Shown: in pieces, positions 1-7,994 of the stretch
Position numbering within the stretch: the stretch's first letter is position 1
Layout: each line of letters starts with the position of its first letter
Assembly (NCBI GenBank): GCA_942491485.1
Contig: CALOAX010000015.1
Coordinates: 1-64,000, forward strand
Reading direction: 5' to 3'
Length of the DNA: 64,000 bases
Source: Desulfoluna sp942491485
Lineage (GTDB): Bacteria > Desulfobacterota > Desulfobacteria > Desulfobacterales > Desulfolunaceae
Translations under genes and position numbers: made by a program
The notes under the pieces: model-generated
Seen by the model: only the letters and a program-made list of their open reading frames with translations
Database searches by the model: none
Told to the model about the DNA's origin: nothing

Positions 1-219
1 CATGACTCATCGACCTATTGCCTTTGACCTATCTCCTGTTTTGCTCTGTCTGTTACCTGTTTTGCCCAATACGAAAAAAGCCGCTGCGCTTGTCCCCAAC
101 ATCGGGGCAAATGCAGAGGCAACAAGCTTTCGAGGAATTATCGCGACAGAGGCCTCGCCACCTAAACATCGAGACCTCTCTCGCACTTGTGTCACACGGT
201 GCAGCCCCTCTCACGTTGT
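1..219. other. Window edge, no gene recognised
   Basis: No coding sequence with a plausible ribosome site or recognisable product was seen. The short open frames here have no family resemblance. Confidence 0.5.
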
Positions 220-298
220 GCGAATGCGGATACGAAGGTTTGTAAAAAATATCACCCGTCGAGCATTCGCCATTGGGTTTCGAGGTGCCCCCACCTCG
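220..298 (-). repeat. Intergenic hairpin repeat, family A (degenerate)
   Basis: Inverted arms around GCGAATGC/GCATTCGC are followed by CGAGGTGCCCCCACCTCG, the family A small hairpin. The gene-proximal end abuts the ferritin stop codon. The terminal CCGGAGG box is decayed. Confidence 0.6.
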
Positions 299-814
299 CT
301 ATTCAGCAGGCGCTGCAGGTGCCGGCACGGCCCGCTTCCCCATCTCGCTGTCCATCATGATGAGGGCCGAGGGGTTGTCGCCAACCAGTCGGAGGCGATG
401 GATGACCTGTTGCACGCTGTCCTCTTCCTCCACCTGTTCGGTGACAAACCACTGGAGAAAGATTTCGGTGGCGTGATCTGAAGCACCCCTGGCTGTGGTG
501 ACGAGGCCATTGATGGATTCGGTCACGGAGACTTCATGATCCAGGGTCTCTTCGAAAATGTTCAAGGGGGAATCCCACTCCACCTTGGGGCCGGCAATCG
601 CCTCGAGGCGCACGGTGCCGCCCCGCTGCTGAATGTAGTCGTAAAACTTCTGGGTGTGGGTCAGTTCTTCCACGCCCTGGGCGTACATCCAGTGGCCGAA
701 ACCGGTGAGGTTCCGGCCGTTCAGCCATGCCGCCATGGAAAAGTACAGGTAGGCGGAGTATGTCTCACGGTTGAGCTGGAGGTTCAATGCGTCTTCCACT
801 TCGGGTTTTAACAT
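299..814 (-). CDS. ftnA: Ferritin (non-haem, FtnA-like)
   Basis: This is a 171-residue iron-storage ferritin that would oxidise Fe(II) at a dinuclear centre and store ferric mineral in a 24-subunit cytoplasmic shell. The ferroxidase ligands of the family are visible: an early Glu in the NRETYSAYLYF helix, the EELTH motif near residues 49-53, and Glu residues in FVTEQVEEED near 125-131. Length is normal, with a short Ala/Pro tail. The start lies 3 bp after the desulfoferrodoxin stop, and its ribosome site (gagagga) lies inside that gene's end, so the two are probably co-transcribed and coupled. This fits joint control of iron and superoxide. Confidence 0.93.
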   Translation of the reverse strand: MLKPEVEDALNLQLNRETYSAYLYFSMAAWLNGRNLTGFGHWMYAQGVEELTHTQKFYDYIQQRGGTVRLEAIAGPKVEWDSPLNIFEETLDHEVSVTESINGLVTTARGASDHATEIFLQWFVTEQVEEEDSVQQVIHRLRLVGDNPSALIMMDSEMGKRAVPAPAAPAE

Positions 815-817
815 GAT

Positions 818-1195
818 CTATCCTCTCTTCCAGTTGCCGTGCAGGTTGCAGTAGGCCCTGGCGACAACGGGTCCTGTAACCCCTGCGAAAAAAGCTTCGG
901 GTGTCTCTCCGGGCAGGAGGTATTTTCGCAGGGTGGTTTCGCCCTGGATCACTTCGATCCAGGGGATCCAGTGCTCATCGGTCATGGGGTGCGCCACCTC
1001 GCCCACTTTGACGAGGATCCCCCCTTCCACCTCTTCCACCACCGGCACGTGTTTCTCCTGTGCCGCATCCTGAGAGTTCTCTTCCAAAAAGGTCATGGCC
1101 TGTCCGCAGCATCTCACCTTGGGGCCTCCGCCCTGAACCACTTCAACGATATTTCCACAGTGCTCGCATTTGTACATCTGGTTGCGTCTGATCAT
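818..1195 (-). CDS. dfx: Desulfoferrodoxin (two-iron superoxide reductase)
   Basis: This 125-residue enzyme reduces superoxide to hydrogen peroxide in the cytoplasm without making oxygen. The N-terminal rubredoxin-like centre I is intact (Cys10, Cys13, Cys29, Cys30). Centre II ligands are present: His49, the two His of VAHPMTDEHW, and Cys and His of YCNLHG. That makes it the class I, two-centre form. The ATG is preceded by aaaaggagac at good spacing. Ferritin follows 3 bp downstream. Electrons would normally come from rubredoxin, which is not encoded beside it. Confidence 0.96.
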   Translation of the reverse strand: MIRRNQMYKCEHCGNIVEVVQGGGPKVRCCGQAMTFLEENSQDAAQEKHVPVVEEVEGGILVKVGEVAHPMTDEHWIPWIEVIQGETTLRKYLLPGETPEAFFAGVTGPVVARAYCNLHGNWKRG

Positions 1196-1517
1196 GGTGA
1201 TGGTCTCCTTTTTGTGTCTCCGGCTACAGCTTCTGGTTTCGCGTCCGGTGTGTGTGTGATGGATATGATTTTAAGGATGACTTTTTAAAAAGCATCATGC
1301 TTGCCTCAAACTGTTGTTGAGGAAGTAATTCAATAAGCATGCCACGTTTCACAACAACGAAGACAAAAGAGGCAATTACCTGATTTTACGAAACGTTTTC
1401 AAGTGAATTCGTATATGGTCCCCGGAGCTGCCCTGTGCGGACAGCCCCTTGAGACAATAAAGGCGCAGGAAGTGTATCAAATGGATGTGTCAAGATTCTC
1501 TATCGTGAGACAACAGG
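1196..1517. other. Intergenic region upstream of dfx
   Basis: About 320 bp without a supported gene. It should hold the dfx-ftn promoter on the minus strand, but no convincing -35/-10 pair or Fur/PerR box could be assigned by eye. Confidence 0.4.
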
Positions 1518-2345
1518 TCATGCAAAGGAGGTGTTGAGAGCCTCGACAACGGAGGCCATATGCTTTTTCTCCCCCTCACCGATGTCGAAGAAGAGCTTTT
1601 TCAAGGCAGGGTCGTCGGTGGTTTCCCCGGCGTAACGGTAGAGGTCGTAGGCGGTGAACTCGATATCAAGGGCCAGCTCGTAAACAGCCAGATTCACGGG
1701 AATCATGGTACTCTCAAGGCGAAGTACCGCTTCGGTAAGAGACATCCCGCCTTCGAGGATCTCGCCTTTCAACCCCGCAAACAGATCCTCAAACTGCGGC
1801 GGGTTTGTCTCCCCTTTCTCCCACACATCATAAAGGGCCTCGGCATGGGCCATTTCAGCCATGGAGAGATACTCAATGGTCTGAGACAGGGCGGTCCCGG
1901 AATACTCTTCCTGGATATAGCGGTAAATATTCCAGGCCCCCTTTTCAAGATCCATGGCGGCCATGAGGGTCTGCTGCATCCCTTCCTCAAGCACCAGCAG
2001 CTTGATTTTGGGAAAGTCTTTAACGGTATGGCCCTGCCAGGCGAGGATGCCCCCGTCGAGGTTGTAGAGGCTTCCGTGGTCCGGCATCTTCTCGGCGGCC
2101 ATATGGGCTGCGACCCGGGATCTGGCCCCGCTTCTGCAGGAAAAGATAATATCACGATGTTTGGGAAGTGCTTCAAGGCGGGATTCAAGCTGCCCTAAGG
2201 GAAGAAGCTGGGCACCGGGGATGTGGGCCTGCTCGTACTCCTGGGGTTCCCGGACGTCGACGAGGAGGTACTCGCCATCCGGGTGTTCATTCATGTACTT
2301 TTTAAATGACTCGGCAGTTACATCAACAACGCAATTCTCACTCAT
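1518..2345 (-). CDS. Rhodanese-rubrerythrin-like fusion protein
   Basis: This 275-residue protein has two domains. Residues ~8-105 form a rhodanese domain with the aspartate of LLVDVREP and an active-site loop CRSGARS around Cys70, expected to carry a persulfide. Residues ~125-275 form a rubrerythrin-like ferritin-fold helical bundle with EMAHAEALYD and GEGEKKHM (Glu/His pairs typical of a di-iron site). The chosen ATG follows ggagggtcc; an upstream in-frame start 15 codons earlier lacks a site. The neighbours are oxygen-defence genes, so a role linking sulfane sulfur to peroxide or oxygen reduction is inferred, not shown. Confidence 0.85.
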   Translation of the reverse strand: MSENCVVDVTAESFKKYMNEHPDGEYLLVDVREPQEYEQAHIPGAQLLPLGQLESRLEALPKHRDIIFSCRSGARSRVAAHMAAEKMPDHGSLYNLDGGILAWQGHTVKDFPKIKLLVLEEGMQQTLMAAMDLEKGAWNIYRYIQEEYSGTALSQTIEYLSMAEMAHAEALYDVWEKGETNPPQFEDLFAGLKGEILEGGMSLTEAVLRLESTMIPVNLAVYELALDIEFTAYDLYRYAGETTDDPALKKLFFDIGEGEKKHMASVVEALNTSFA

Positions 2346-2420
2346 GGACCCTCCAGCAGACTCGTAAAGTAACCGGGATAAGGCGGTCACAGGCAGAGCC
2401 CTGAAACCGCCGGGTTCGTA

Positions 2421-3746
2421 TCAGGAGGTTTCAACCTCCTTAACGTCATGGGCATCGGGAGTTTTGTCTTCCAGATCAGTCTCGGGTAATGTATCAAAAA
2501 ATCGCCAGGTTGCGCCAGAAATAATCCGCGCGCCCTTCTTGTTGGTGAGGTAGGACAGGCACCACTTCAGGAAAATGGAGAGGCGGTTATTGAAACCGCT
2601 GATGAAGTAGATGTGCACCAGAAGCCAGGTGAGCCAGGCGATGAACCCCTGCAGCCTGAAGAACCCCATGTCCACAATGGCCCGACTGCGGCCGATGGTG
2701 GCCATCTGCCCCTTGTCGACATAATCAAAGGGCTCGCGAGACTCCCCTTCGAGATCCCGAAGAATGTTTTCGGAAATGGACTGTCCCTGCTGGATGGCCA
2801 CCGGTGAGAGGCAGGGGAGAACTTTCCCCATGGGATCGGTGTAAGCGGCCTGGTCTCCGGCCACAAAAACATTGGCATGGCCGGGAATATTCAGGCAGGA
2901 GTCCACCACAATACGACCCTGGACGCCCGTCTGGACCCCTAAGTCTTTGTTGATATCCGTGGCGATAATGCCTGCGGCCCAGAGCACCGTCATGGTTTCT
3001 ATCTTTTCAGTGCCCACCTCGATGCTTGTTTCATGGATCTCGCTGACGGGGCTCTTGGTCCACACCTGCACCCCTAAGTTTTCAAGGTCACGGGTGGCAC
3101 GGCTGCTCTGCTTCTTGGGAAAAGAGTTCAGGATACGATCCCCTGCCTCCACAAGGATGATGCGGGTCAGCTTGGGATCGATGTTGCGGAAGTCCCGGCC
3201 AAGGGTGTAGCGGGTCATCTCACCGATGGCCCCGGCCAGCTCCACGCCGGTGGGACCGCCCCCAACCACAACAAAGGTGAGGGCACGCCTTCGGACGGCC
3301 TCATCTTCGGCCCGTTCCGCCACCTCAAAGGCGCTTAGAATACGCCTTCGAATCTCCGTGGCCTGTTCCAGGGTTTTCAGGCCCGGCGCGTGCTTTTCCC
3401 ACTGCTCATTGCCGTAGTAGCAGTGCCGGACACCGCAGGCAAGAACCAGGTGGTCATAAGAGAGGGAGCCAAAATCAGTGGTCACGGTTTCGGAATCGAA
3501 ATCAATGCCGGTCACCTCACCCTGAAGCACCTTGATGTTCTGGAACTCCGATAAAATGCTGCGAATCGGCATGGCGATATCGGACTGACTGAGCCCCGCT
3601 GTGGCCACCTGGTACAAGAGGGGTTGAAAAAGATGGTGGTTGGCTTTGTCAATGAGCGTGACATGAACCCCCTCTTTGTTTCCCAGAACCTTGGCTGCCT
3701 TGAGACCGGCAAACCCTCCACCGACAATGATCACCTCTTTGGCCAT
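2421..3746 (-). CDS. ndh: Type II NADH dehydrogenase (NDH-2)
   Basis: A 441-residue flavoprotein that would oxidise NADH and reduce quinone at the membrane face without pumping protons. The FAD-binding GGGFAGL is at the N-terminus, a second Rossmann motif VVGGGPTGVELAG lies mid-protein, and the FAD-contacting NVFVAGDQAAY is near residue 300. The C-terminal hydrophobic amphipathic stretch (LQGFIAWLTWLLVHIYF) is the NDH-2 membrane anchor. I start at the MAKEVIIVGGG methionine because the family begins there; the longer upstream frame has no homology. It lies in the same strand group as the oxygen-defence genes and may dispose of reducing power under oxygen. Confidence 0.9.
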   Translation of the reverse strand: MAKEVIIVGGGFAGLKAAKVLGNKEGVHVTLIDKANHHLFQPLLYQVATAGLSQSDIAMPIRSILSEFQNIKVLQGEVTGIDFDSETVTTDFGSLSYDHLVLACGVRHCYYGNEQWEKHAPGLKTLEQATEIRRRILSAFEVAERAEDEAVRRRALTFVVVGGGPTGVELAGAIGEMTRYTLGRDFRNIDPKLTRIILVEAGDRILNSFPKKQSSRATRDLENLGVQVWTKSPVSEIHETSIEVGTEKIETMTVLWAAGIIATDINKDLGVQTGVQGRIVVDSCLNIPGHANVFVAGDQAAYTDPMGKVLPCLSPVAIQQGQSISENILRDLEGESREPFDYVDKGQMATIGRSRAIVDMGFFRLQGFIAWLTWLLVHIYFISGFNNRLSIFLKWCLSYLTNKKGARIISGATWRFFDTLPETDLEDKTPDAHDVKEVETS

Positions 3747-3946
3747 AACCTTTGCTTCCCATGTACGAGTAATTTTAAAAGAATGCACAGGTCCCATCCA
3801 TACCCCGGATGCCGGGACCAACAGCAAAAAAGATGGGGCTTTCGAGGCTTCCCATAAGCCTCGACGCCCCACCTTACCAGATCGCTAATTTTTCATACAG
3901 TCTCAATACAGCTTCAACCTGAGCCCCCAACCCACAGGCCCCGTCA

Positions 3947-4306
3947 TCAGAGAGCATTAAGCTGCCCCTTGAGCCAGGTCTTGATGTTCGGATCCAGCTC
4001 ATAAATGCCTCGATGATTGTTGATGGACCTCAAAAAGGTCTGTTCCAGCTTTGCAGGCATGCGGAAGGATGCCAGCTCCTCCATATCAAAACCCTTGCGG
4101 TGGACCAGGGTGATCACGGGGTACTCCCCCCAGGTGTTGATGGCAAAGTAGGTGGATTCATCTTCGCTGCCCCGGCCTCTCTGCTCGTCGCAGTACCATC
4201 CGGCACCCCACTCCAGGTGTCGTCCCACAGCCACTGCGGGGTTGAGGTTCCAGTCCACTGTATTGATCAAAGGCAGGTCGTTTTTCAAATCTTCCAATCT
4301 TTTCAT
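3947..4306 (-). CDS. DVU0772-like small protein
   Basis: A 119-residue soluble protein without signal peptide or membrane segment. It is rich in aromatic and charged residues (VDWNLNPAVAVGRHLEWG, YFAINTWGEYP). The pattern resembles the small uncharacterised DVU0772 family of sulfate reducers. I make that assignment from memory of the family pattern, not from a search. Function is unknown. It follows the same strand as ndh with a 200-bp gap and may have its own promoter. Confidence 0.7.
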   Translation of the reverse strand: MKRLEDLKNDLPLINTVDWNLNPAVAVGRHLEWGAGWYCDEQRGRGSEDESTYFAINTWGEYPVITLVHRKGFDMEELASFRMPAKLEQTFLRSINNHRGIYELDPNIKTWLKGQLNAL

Positions 4307-4852
4307 TCGGCGCCTCCTGTGTAGTCGCTCTCATTTCGTGCCCATCCGGGTCGAAGCCTTTGTTTCTCTCCTCCCGGTAGCCCCCGGGCATCGGAATTCT
4401 GACTTCTGCTCAGGCATCCTGTTCGTAAAGGGCGCAACCTTCCGCCCTTGCCCATAACATATTACAAAAGCCGTGCCAGCCAGCACATAAACAAACAACA
4501 AATCGCAATTACAGGCAGTTACCACAAACACAAACGATCTACAAAGTGCTTCTCATGCAGCCAAACCGATACACCTGTGTATCAGGTGGGCCGATACACA
4601 GGGCAAGGTAAAAACCGTCAAGATACGTTCTTGGTGCTTGGTTCTTAGTGCTTGGTTAAGGAGTCGCTGTGCTCCGGCAGGTAAAAAAACGGGCTAAGGG
4701 CGAAAGGCGAATGTCTGAAGGCAAGGGAGAAAGGTCATAGCCCATGGGTTATTGAACATAGGTGGAAGAGTCTCTGCGCTCCAACAATTCATAAAAACAG
4801 ACATAGGACGTCCCGAAAATCGAGATAAATATTGGGTTGCCCCACACCCAAC
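4307..4852. other. Intergenic region, no gene seen
   Basis: About 550 bp between the DVU0772-like gene and the repeat beside ycaO. It is AT-richer than its neighbours. A short direct repeat, cttggttcttagtgcttggt, occurs near 4636-4655. No coding sequence is supported. Confidence 0.4.
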
Positions 4853-4945
4853 GCCGTTGTGCTTTGCCCGAGGAACGAGGGCAAAGCACAACGGCAACCT
4901 GGGGTGCAGGGGATCATCCCCTGCCCGCCGGAGGCATGCTTTTGA
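4853..4945 (-). repeat. Intergenic hairpin repeat, family A (variant)
   Basis: A perfect 17-bp inverted repeat (4853-4869 with 4879-4895) around a gaggaacga loop, then a small hairpin (AGGGGATCATCCCCT) and a terminal CCGCCGGAGGCA box. The box faces the 3' end of ycaO. Confidence 0.85.
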
Positions 4946-4959
4946 GGCATGCCTTAGCC

Positions 4960-6681
4960 CTACGCCCTACCTTTTCTCAAGGCACGCACGCAGCGGGTGA
5001 TATGGCTGTGGGGGCCTTTGTCCAGAAAGGAGGCAAGGGGCTCTTCGAAGAAGGGAAAAGGGGTGTCTCCCGAGAGGGCCAGGGCGGTGAGACGCTCTGC
5101 TTCGAGGCCGAAGATGCGGCTCAGTTCCGGCAGGGACGACTCTCTCGTGTCGGCTTCGAGGCGGGCTTCCAGGCATCGGTAGAAGAGGCGCCGTTTGGCG
5201 GGGATATCCATCTGGGACGCCATGGCGCTCCAGCGTGACGTGCCTTCCCGGTCGCCACTGTGGAGCCGCACAAGGGTAATCATCTCCGCCACCTTTCCAT
5301 CGGCCCAGGCGCAACCGGGTGTCACTTCCACGCCCACAAGTTCGCATAGGGAAGCTTCGGGGCCCCAGCCGCCCTCCTCAAGGAGATCGGCGAGGTGTTC
5401 CGCCTCTTCCGGCGTCAGGGTGCCAAGCTTAAGAAGGCTGTGCCGCACTTCGGCCTGCCTGCTGCGGTTCTCCCAGAGAAGATCCTCCACGGGGTAGATC
5501 TCCGACATCCCCGGCACCACCATGCGGCAGCAGGGCATGCCAAGGTGGTCCGTCACCCAGCTGTAGATCTGAAACCCTTCGTTATGAATCCGGGCCACCA
5601 GGGTATCGTACTCGCCTCCCCTGCCGCAGTCCTTCTCTTCCCCGAGCCCCCAGGGGGTGAAGGGATAGTCCGGGGTGTCTTTAAAAAAGTCCCAGTGAAG
5701 GACGCCGGCCGAATCCACAAAGTGCTCTTCTATATTGGTGGGGGAGGCCACCAGCTCGTCATCAAAACTGGGGGCAGGAAACCCTTTGAGCTCTTTTCGT
5801 CCCTGGAGCATTTCGGTAAAGGTGCGTTCCAGGGCCACCCCGAACATGGGGTGGGCACCGAAGGCGGCAAAGACGCCGCCGTCTTCCGGGTTGGCCGCCA
5901 CGATGCAGACCACGGGCCAAAGGCCGCCCAGGGATGCGTCTTTGGCGTAGATCACCAGGCCCCGGGACGCAAGCTCGGCCAGGGCCGATTTTACCACCGG
6001 GTACCGGTCCAGCACGGATGGCGGGATGTCGGGCAGGGCAATGCCATCTGCGATGATGCGGCTTTTCACATAACGCTCCACCACCTCGGAGAGAGCCTGG
6101 ACCTTGGCTTCCAGAAAGGTGTTCCCTGCCGCCATGCCGTTGGAGACATACAGGTTTTCAAGGATCGCCACGGGAAACAGGACCTGATCGCCCCCCTCCC
6201 GATCAAAGGGGAGACAGCACACCCCTTCGGCACCGCCGGTGTTAAAATCCATGAAATGACGCGCTTCAAGCTCTTCGTCCGGATCAAAATGATCCCACAG
6301 AGACGTGGAGAGAGCCTCTCTTCGAAGGGAATCCATCCCGGGCTCCAGCCACACCTCGCCGGGCCCATGATAAAAGCCGCCATTCAATGGGGACTCAGGC
6401 AGGTAAAGATCCGACAGAAGGTACCCCGTGCTCAATCGCTCAAACAGTTCCCCGTACGCACTGGCAAGCGCGGCCCCTTCCGAGCCCCCCTTGCCGTTGG
6501 TGTACAGGTTCGGGCACGCCTCAAGGCGCAGGTTCACCGACCACGCCCCGGCCACCGGATGAAGCCAGGCACGCTCCTCCACCCCGATGCCCAGATCCAG
6601 CAGCTTTGCCCGCATGGCATCTATGGATTCTCCAAAGCGGGCGTCTTTGCCCAGAGGCAATGTCATCGTCTCGTTCGTCAT
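4960..6681 (-). CDS. ycaO: YcaO-domain protein (E. coli YcaO type)
   Basis: About 573 residues. The N-terminus (PLGKDARFGESIDAMRAKL, then YTNGKGGSEGAALASAYGE, FERLS) matches E. coli YcaO, as does the length with a C-terminal helical extension. YcaO proteins use ATP to activate amide backbones. The E. coli-type long form is linked to RimO-dependent methylthiolation of ribosomal protein S12 and not to a known peptide product. No RimO or RiPP genes are adjacent. The start is uncertain: ATG at 6681 fits the homologue length, while ATG at 6711 has an agaagg upstream but very short spacing. Confidence 0.85.
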   Translation of the reverse strand: MTNETMTLPLGKDARFGESIDAMRAKLLDLGIGVEERAWLHPVAGAWSVNLRLEACPNLYTNGKGGSEGAALASAYGELFERLSTGYLLSDLYLPESPLNGGFYHGPGEVWLEPGMDSLRREALSTSLWDHFDPDEELEARHFMDFNTGGAEGVCCLPFDREGGDQVLFPVAILENLYVSNGMAAGNTFLEAKVQALSEVVERYVKSRIIADGIALPDIPPSVLDRYPVVKSALAELASRGLVIYAKDASLGGLWPVVCIVAANPEDGGVFAAFGAHPMFGVALERTFTEMLQGRKELKGFPAPSFDDELVASPTNIEEHFVDSAGVLHWDFFKDTPDYPFTPWGLGEEKDCGRGGEYDTLVARIHNEGFQIYSWVTDHLGMPCCRMVVPGMSEIYPVEDLLWENRSRQAEVRHSLLKLGTLTPEEAEHLADLLEEGGWGPEASLCELVGVEVTPGCAWADGKVAEMITLVRLHSGDREGTSRWSAMASQMDIPAKRRLFYRCLEARLEADTRESSLPELSRIFGLEAERLTALALSGDTPFPFFEEPLASFLDKGPHSHITRCVRALRKGRA

Positions 6682-6747
6682 ATTTTTATCGTATCCATCT
6701 TGTCTAATCATTGCCTTCTATGGTTAAAGTTCGGAGCAAAAACGTGC

Positions 6748-6836
6748 CTCCGGCGGCAAGGTGTGCCACCTTGAAAGCGGGTTGCGAATGCTCCGCCCCC
6801 TCGTTCCTCGGGTGCGTCACATTCGCTGACGGGGTG
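6748..6836 (+). repeat. Intergenic hairpin repeat, family A
   Basis: Starts with CCTCCGGCGGCAAGGTG, then the AAGGTG/CACCTT hairpin, then a long hairpin with CTCGTTCCTCGGG in the loop. The CCTCC end faces the start of ycaO. Confidence 0.85.
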
Positions 6837-6878
6837 CAATCGATAAAGGGGCTTCAAGAGCGACCTCACCTGTGTCGT

Positions 6879-6978
6879 CTTCCCTGGCTGTGAGATACGT
6901 GAAACCAATTGTGTTACGTTACCTTCAGATCACGCATCACACTTAATTTAGCAGGGTGACCGGGGATCCATGTGTGGG
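6879..6978 (+). repeat. Dispersed repeat, family B
   Basis: About 100 bp beginning GTCGTCTTCCCTGGCTG and ending GTGACCGGGGATCCATGTG. Related copies lie at ~13963-14057, ~23925-24030 and ~33327-33425. The ends are conserved more than the middle. Confidence 0.65.
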
Positions 6979-7191
6979 ATCTGACTGAGGTCGACATTTC
7001 TTTCCCTTGTTACAAGGCTCCGCTTCTACTCTCTATTCACTACCGACTATTCACCACTGGCTGTCGAATAGTCTCTATTCAGCGGCGAGGCCAGGCTGTG
7101 CCCTATAACCGGTTTTTCCGCATTTCGCCTTCTCTTAACCTGCCGGAGCGCAGCGACGCCAGGTCCTATTACCTGTCCCCTATCGCCTGCC

Positions 7192-7455
7192 CTACCTGTT
7201 CACCCTCACCCAATACCAGACACTCACCACAATAAACCAGACGGCGATGCACTCAAAGAAAAGAAAGATCAGGTAGTACCAGAGTCGGGTCACAAGGCCC
7301 AGGGGAAAGAGAATCCCGACCGCCACCACGATCAGGCAGATCAATGAATAGAAGGTGTAGTAGTACCCTTCATCAATGACGAGACGGGTTGCGAAAAACA
7401 ACGAAATATTGGCCACAACCAAGAGGGTCTTGAGGTGGAAGGGCCTTGCCAACAT
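7192..7455 (-). CDS. Small hydrophobic membrane protein, unknown
   Basis: An 87-residue frame with about three hydrophobic segments (LLVVANISLFFATRL, FYSLICLIVVAVGILFPLG, YLIFLFFECIAVWFIVVSVWYW). It begins with a short basic N-terminus and is consistent with an integral membrane protein. No clear ribosome site precedes the ATG, so expression is unproven. No family was recognised. It is flanked by long non-coding stretches on both sides. Confidence 0.45.
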   Translation of the reverse strand: MLARPFHLKTLLVVANISLFFATRLVIDEGYYYTFYSLICLIVVAVGILFPLGLVTRLWYYLIFLFFECIAVWFIVVSVWYWVRVNR

Positions 7456-7904
7456 TTAGTGATACACGTTCTGTATGGCCGGATCCTCACGTGTAAAAAA
7501 TAAACGTTGGACCGCACAGCATTGTGGAAACGCCCGGTAACGGTCATTGTATTATTATTTAACAGCGAGGCCCGGACAGGCCCGTCCAGTAAATGGCGGC
7601 ATGCTCGGAAAACGTCTCCGACAGGTGGCGGTAAAGCTTCATGGCCCCTCCATTCACACTTGCTGTATGGTTGTGATACTGTAAGTTCTGGTATGGGTAT
7701 GATGCCCACGACGTGAAAAATCATCACAACAACGTCTCACGACACTGTCTCAAGCATACCCGAACACACGTCCCATCATCCGGTCACTGACGGGTTACCC
7801 TACGCACTGGCGCGCAGCACAAAAACGATTTATACTTCGGCATTTCAGGATTATAGACAACACATCAGCACCTGTTCAACATAAAAAAACTGCCAAATCT
7901 CCCC
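7456..7904. other. Intergenic region, no gene seen
   Basis: About 450 bp with no supported gene. It serves as the upstream region of the VTT-flavoprotein operon, whose sigma-54-like promoter lies at its right edge. Confidence 0.4.
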
Positions 7905-7906
7905 TT

Positions 7907-7924
7907 CTGGCATTGCCTTTGCTT
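7907..7924 (+). promoter_or_regulatory. Candidate sigma-54 promoter
   Basis: CTGGCATTGCCTTTGCTT contains GG at 7909-7910 and GC at 7921-7922 with exactly 10 bases between them. It matches the TGGCAY-N5-TTGCW consensus well. The start of the VTT-flavoprotein gene is about 70 bp downstream. No enhancer site was identified. Confidence 0.6.
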
Positions 7925-7994
7925 TTCTCTTTCAAGGATGTCTCTTTCGGAAGGCCCTTCCGGGAGATCAATACTATTTAAGGAGCCCCATCGC

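Noticed and set aside
4960..6681. YcaO as part of a thiazole/oxazole or thioamide peptide cluster
   Set aside because: It is the long E. coli YcaO type with a C-terminal extension, and there is no precursor, E1-like or dehydrogenase gene near. The peptide at 28.6 kb is 22 kb away and has its own maturase.
5395..6774. 459-codon plus-strand open frame opposite ycaO
   Set aside because: Antisense shadow of a GC-rich gene; no family motif. The minus-strand YcaO frame is clearly the real one.
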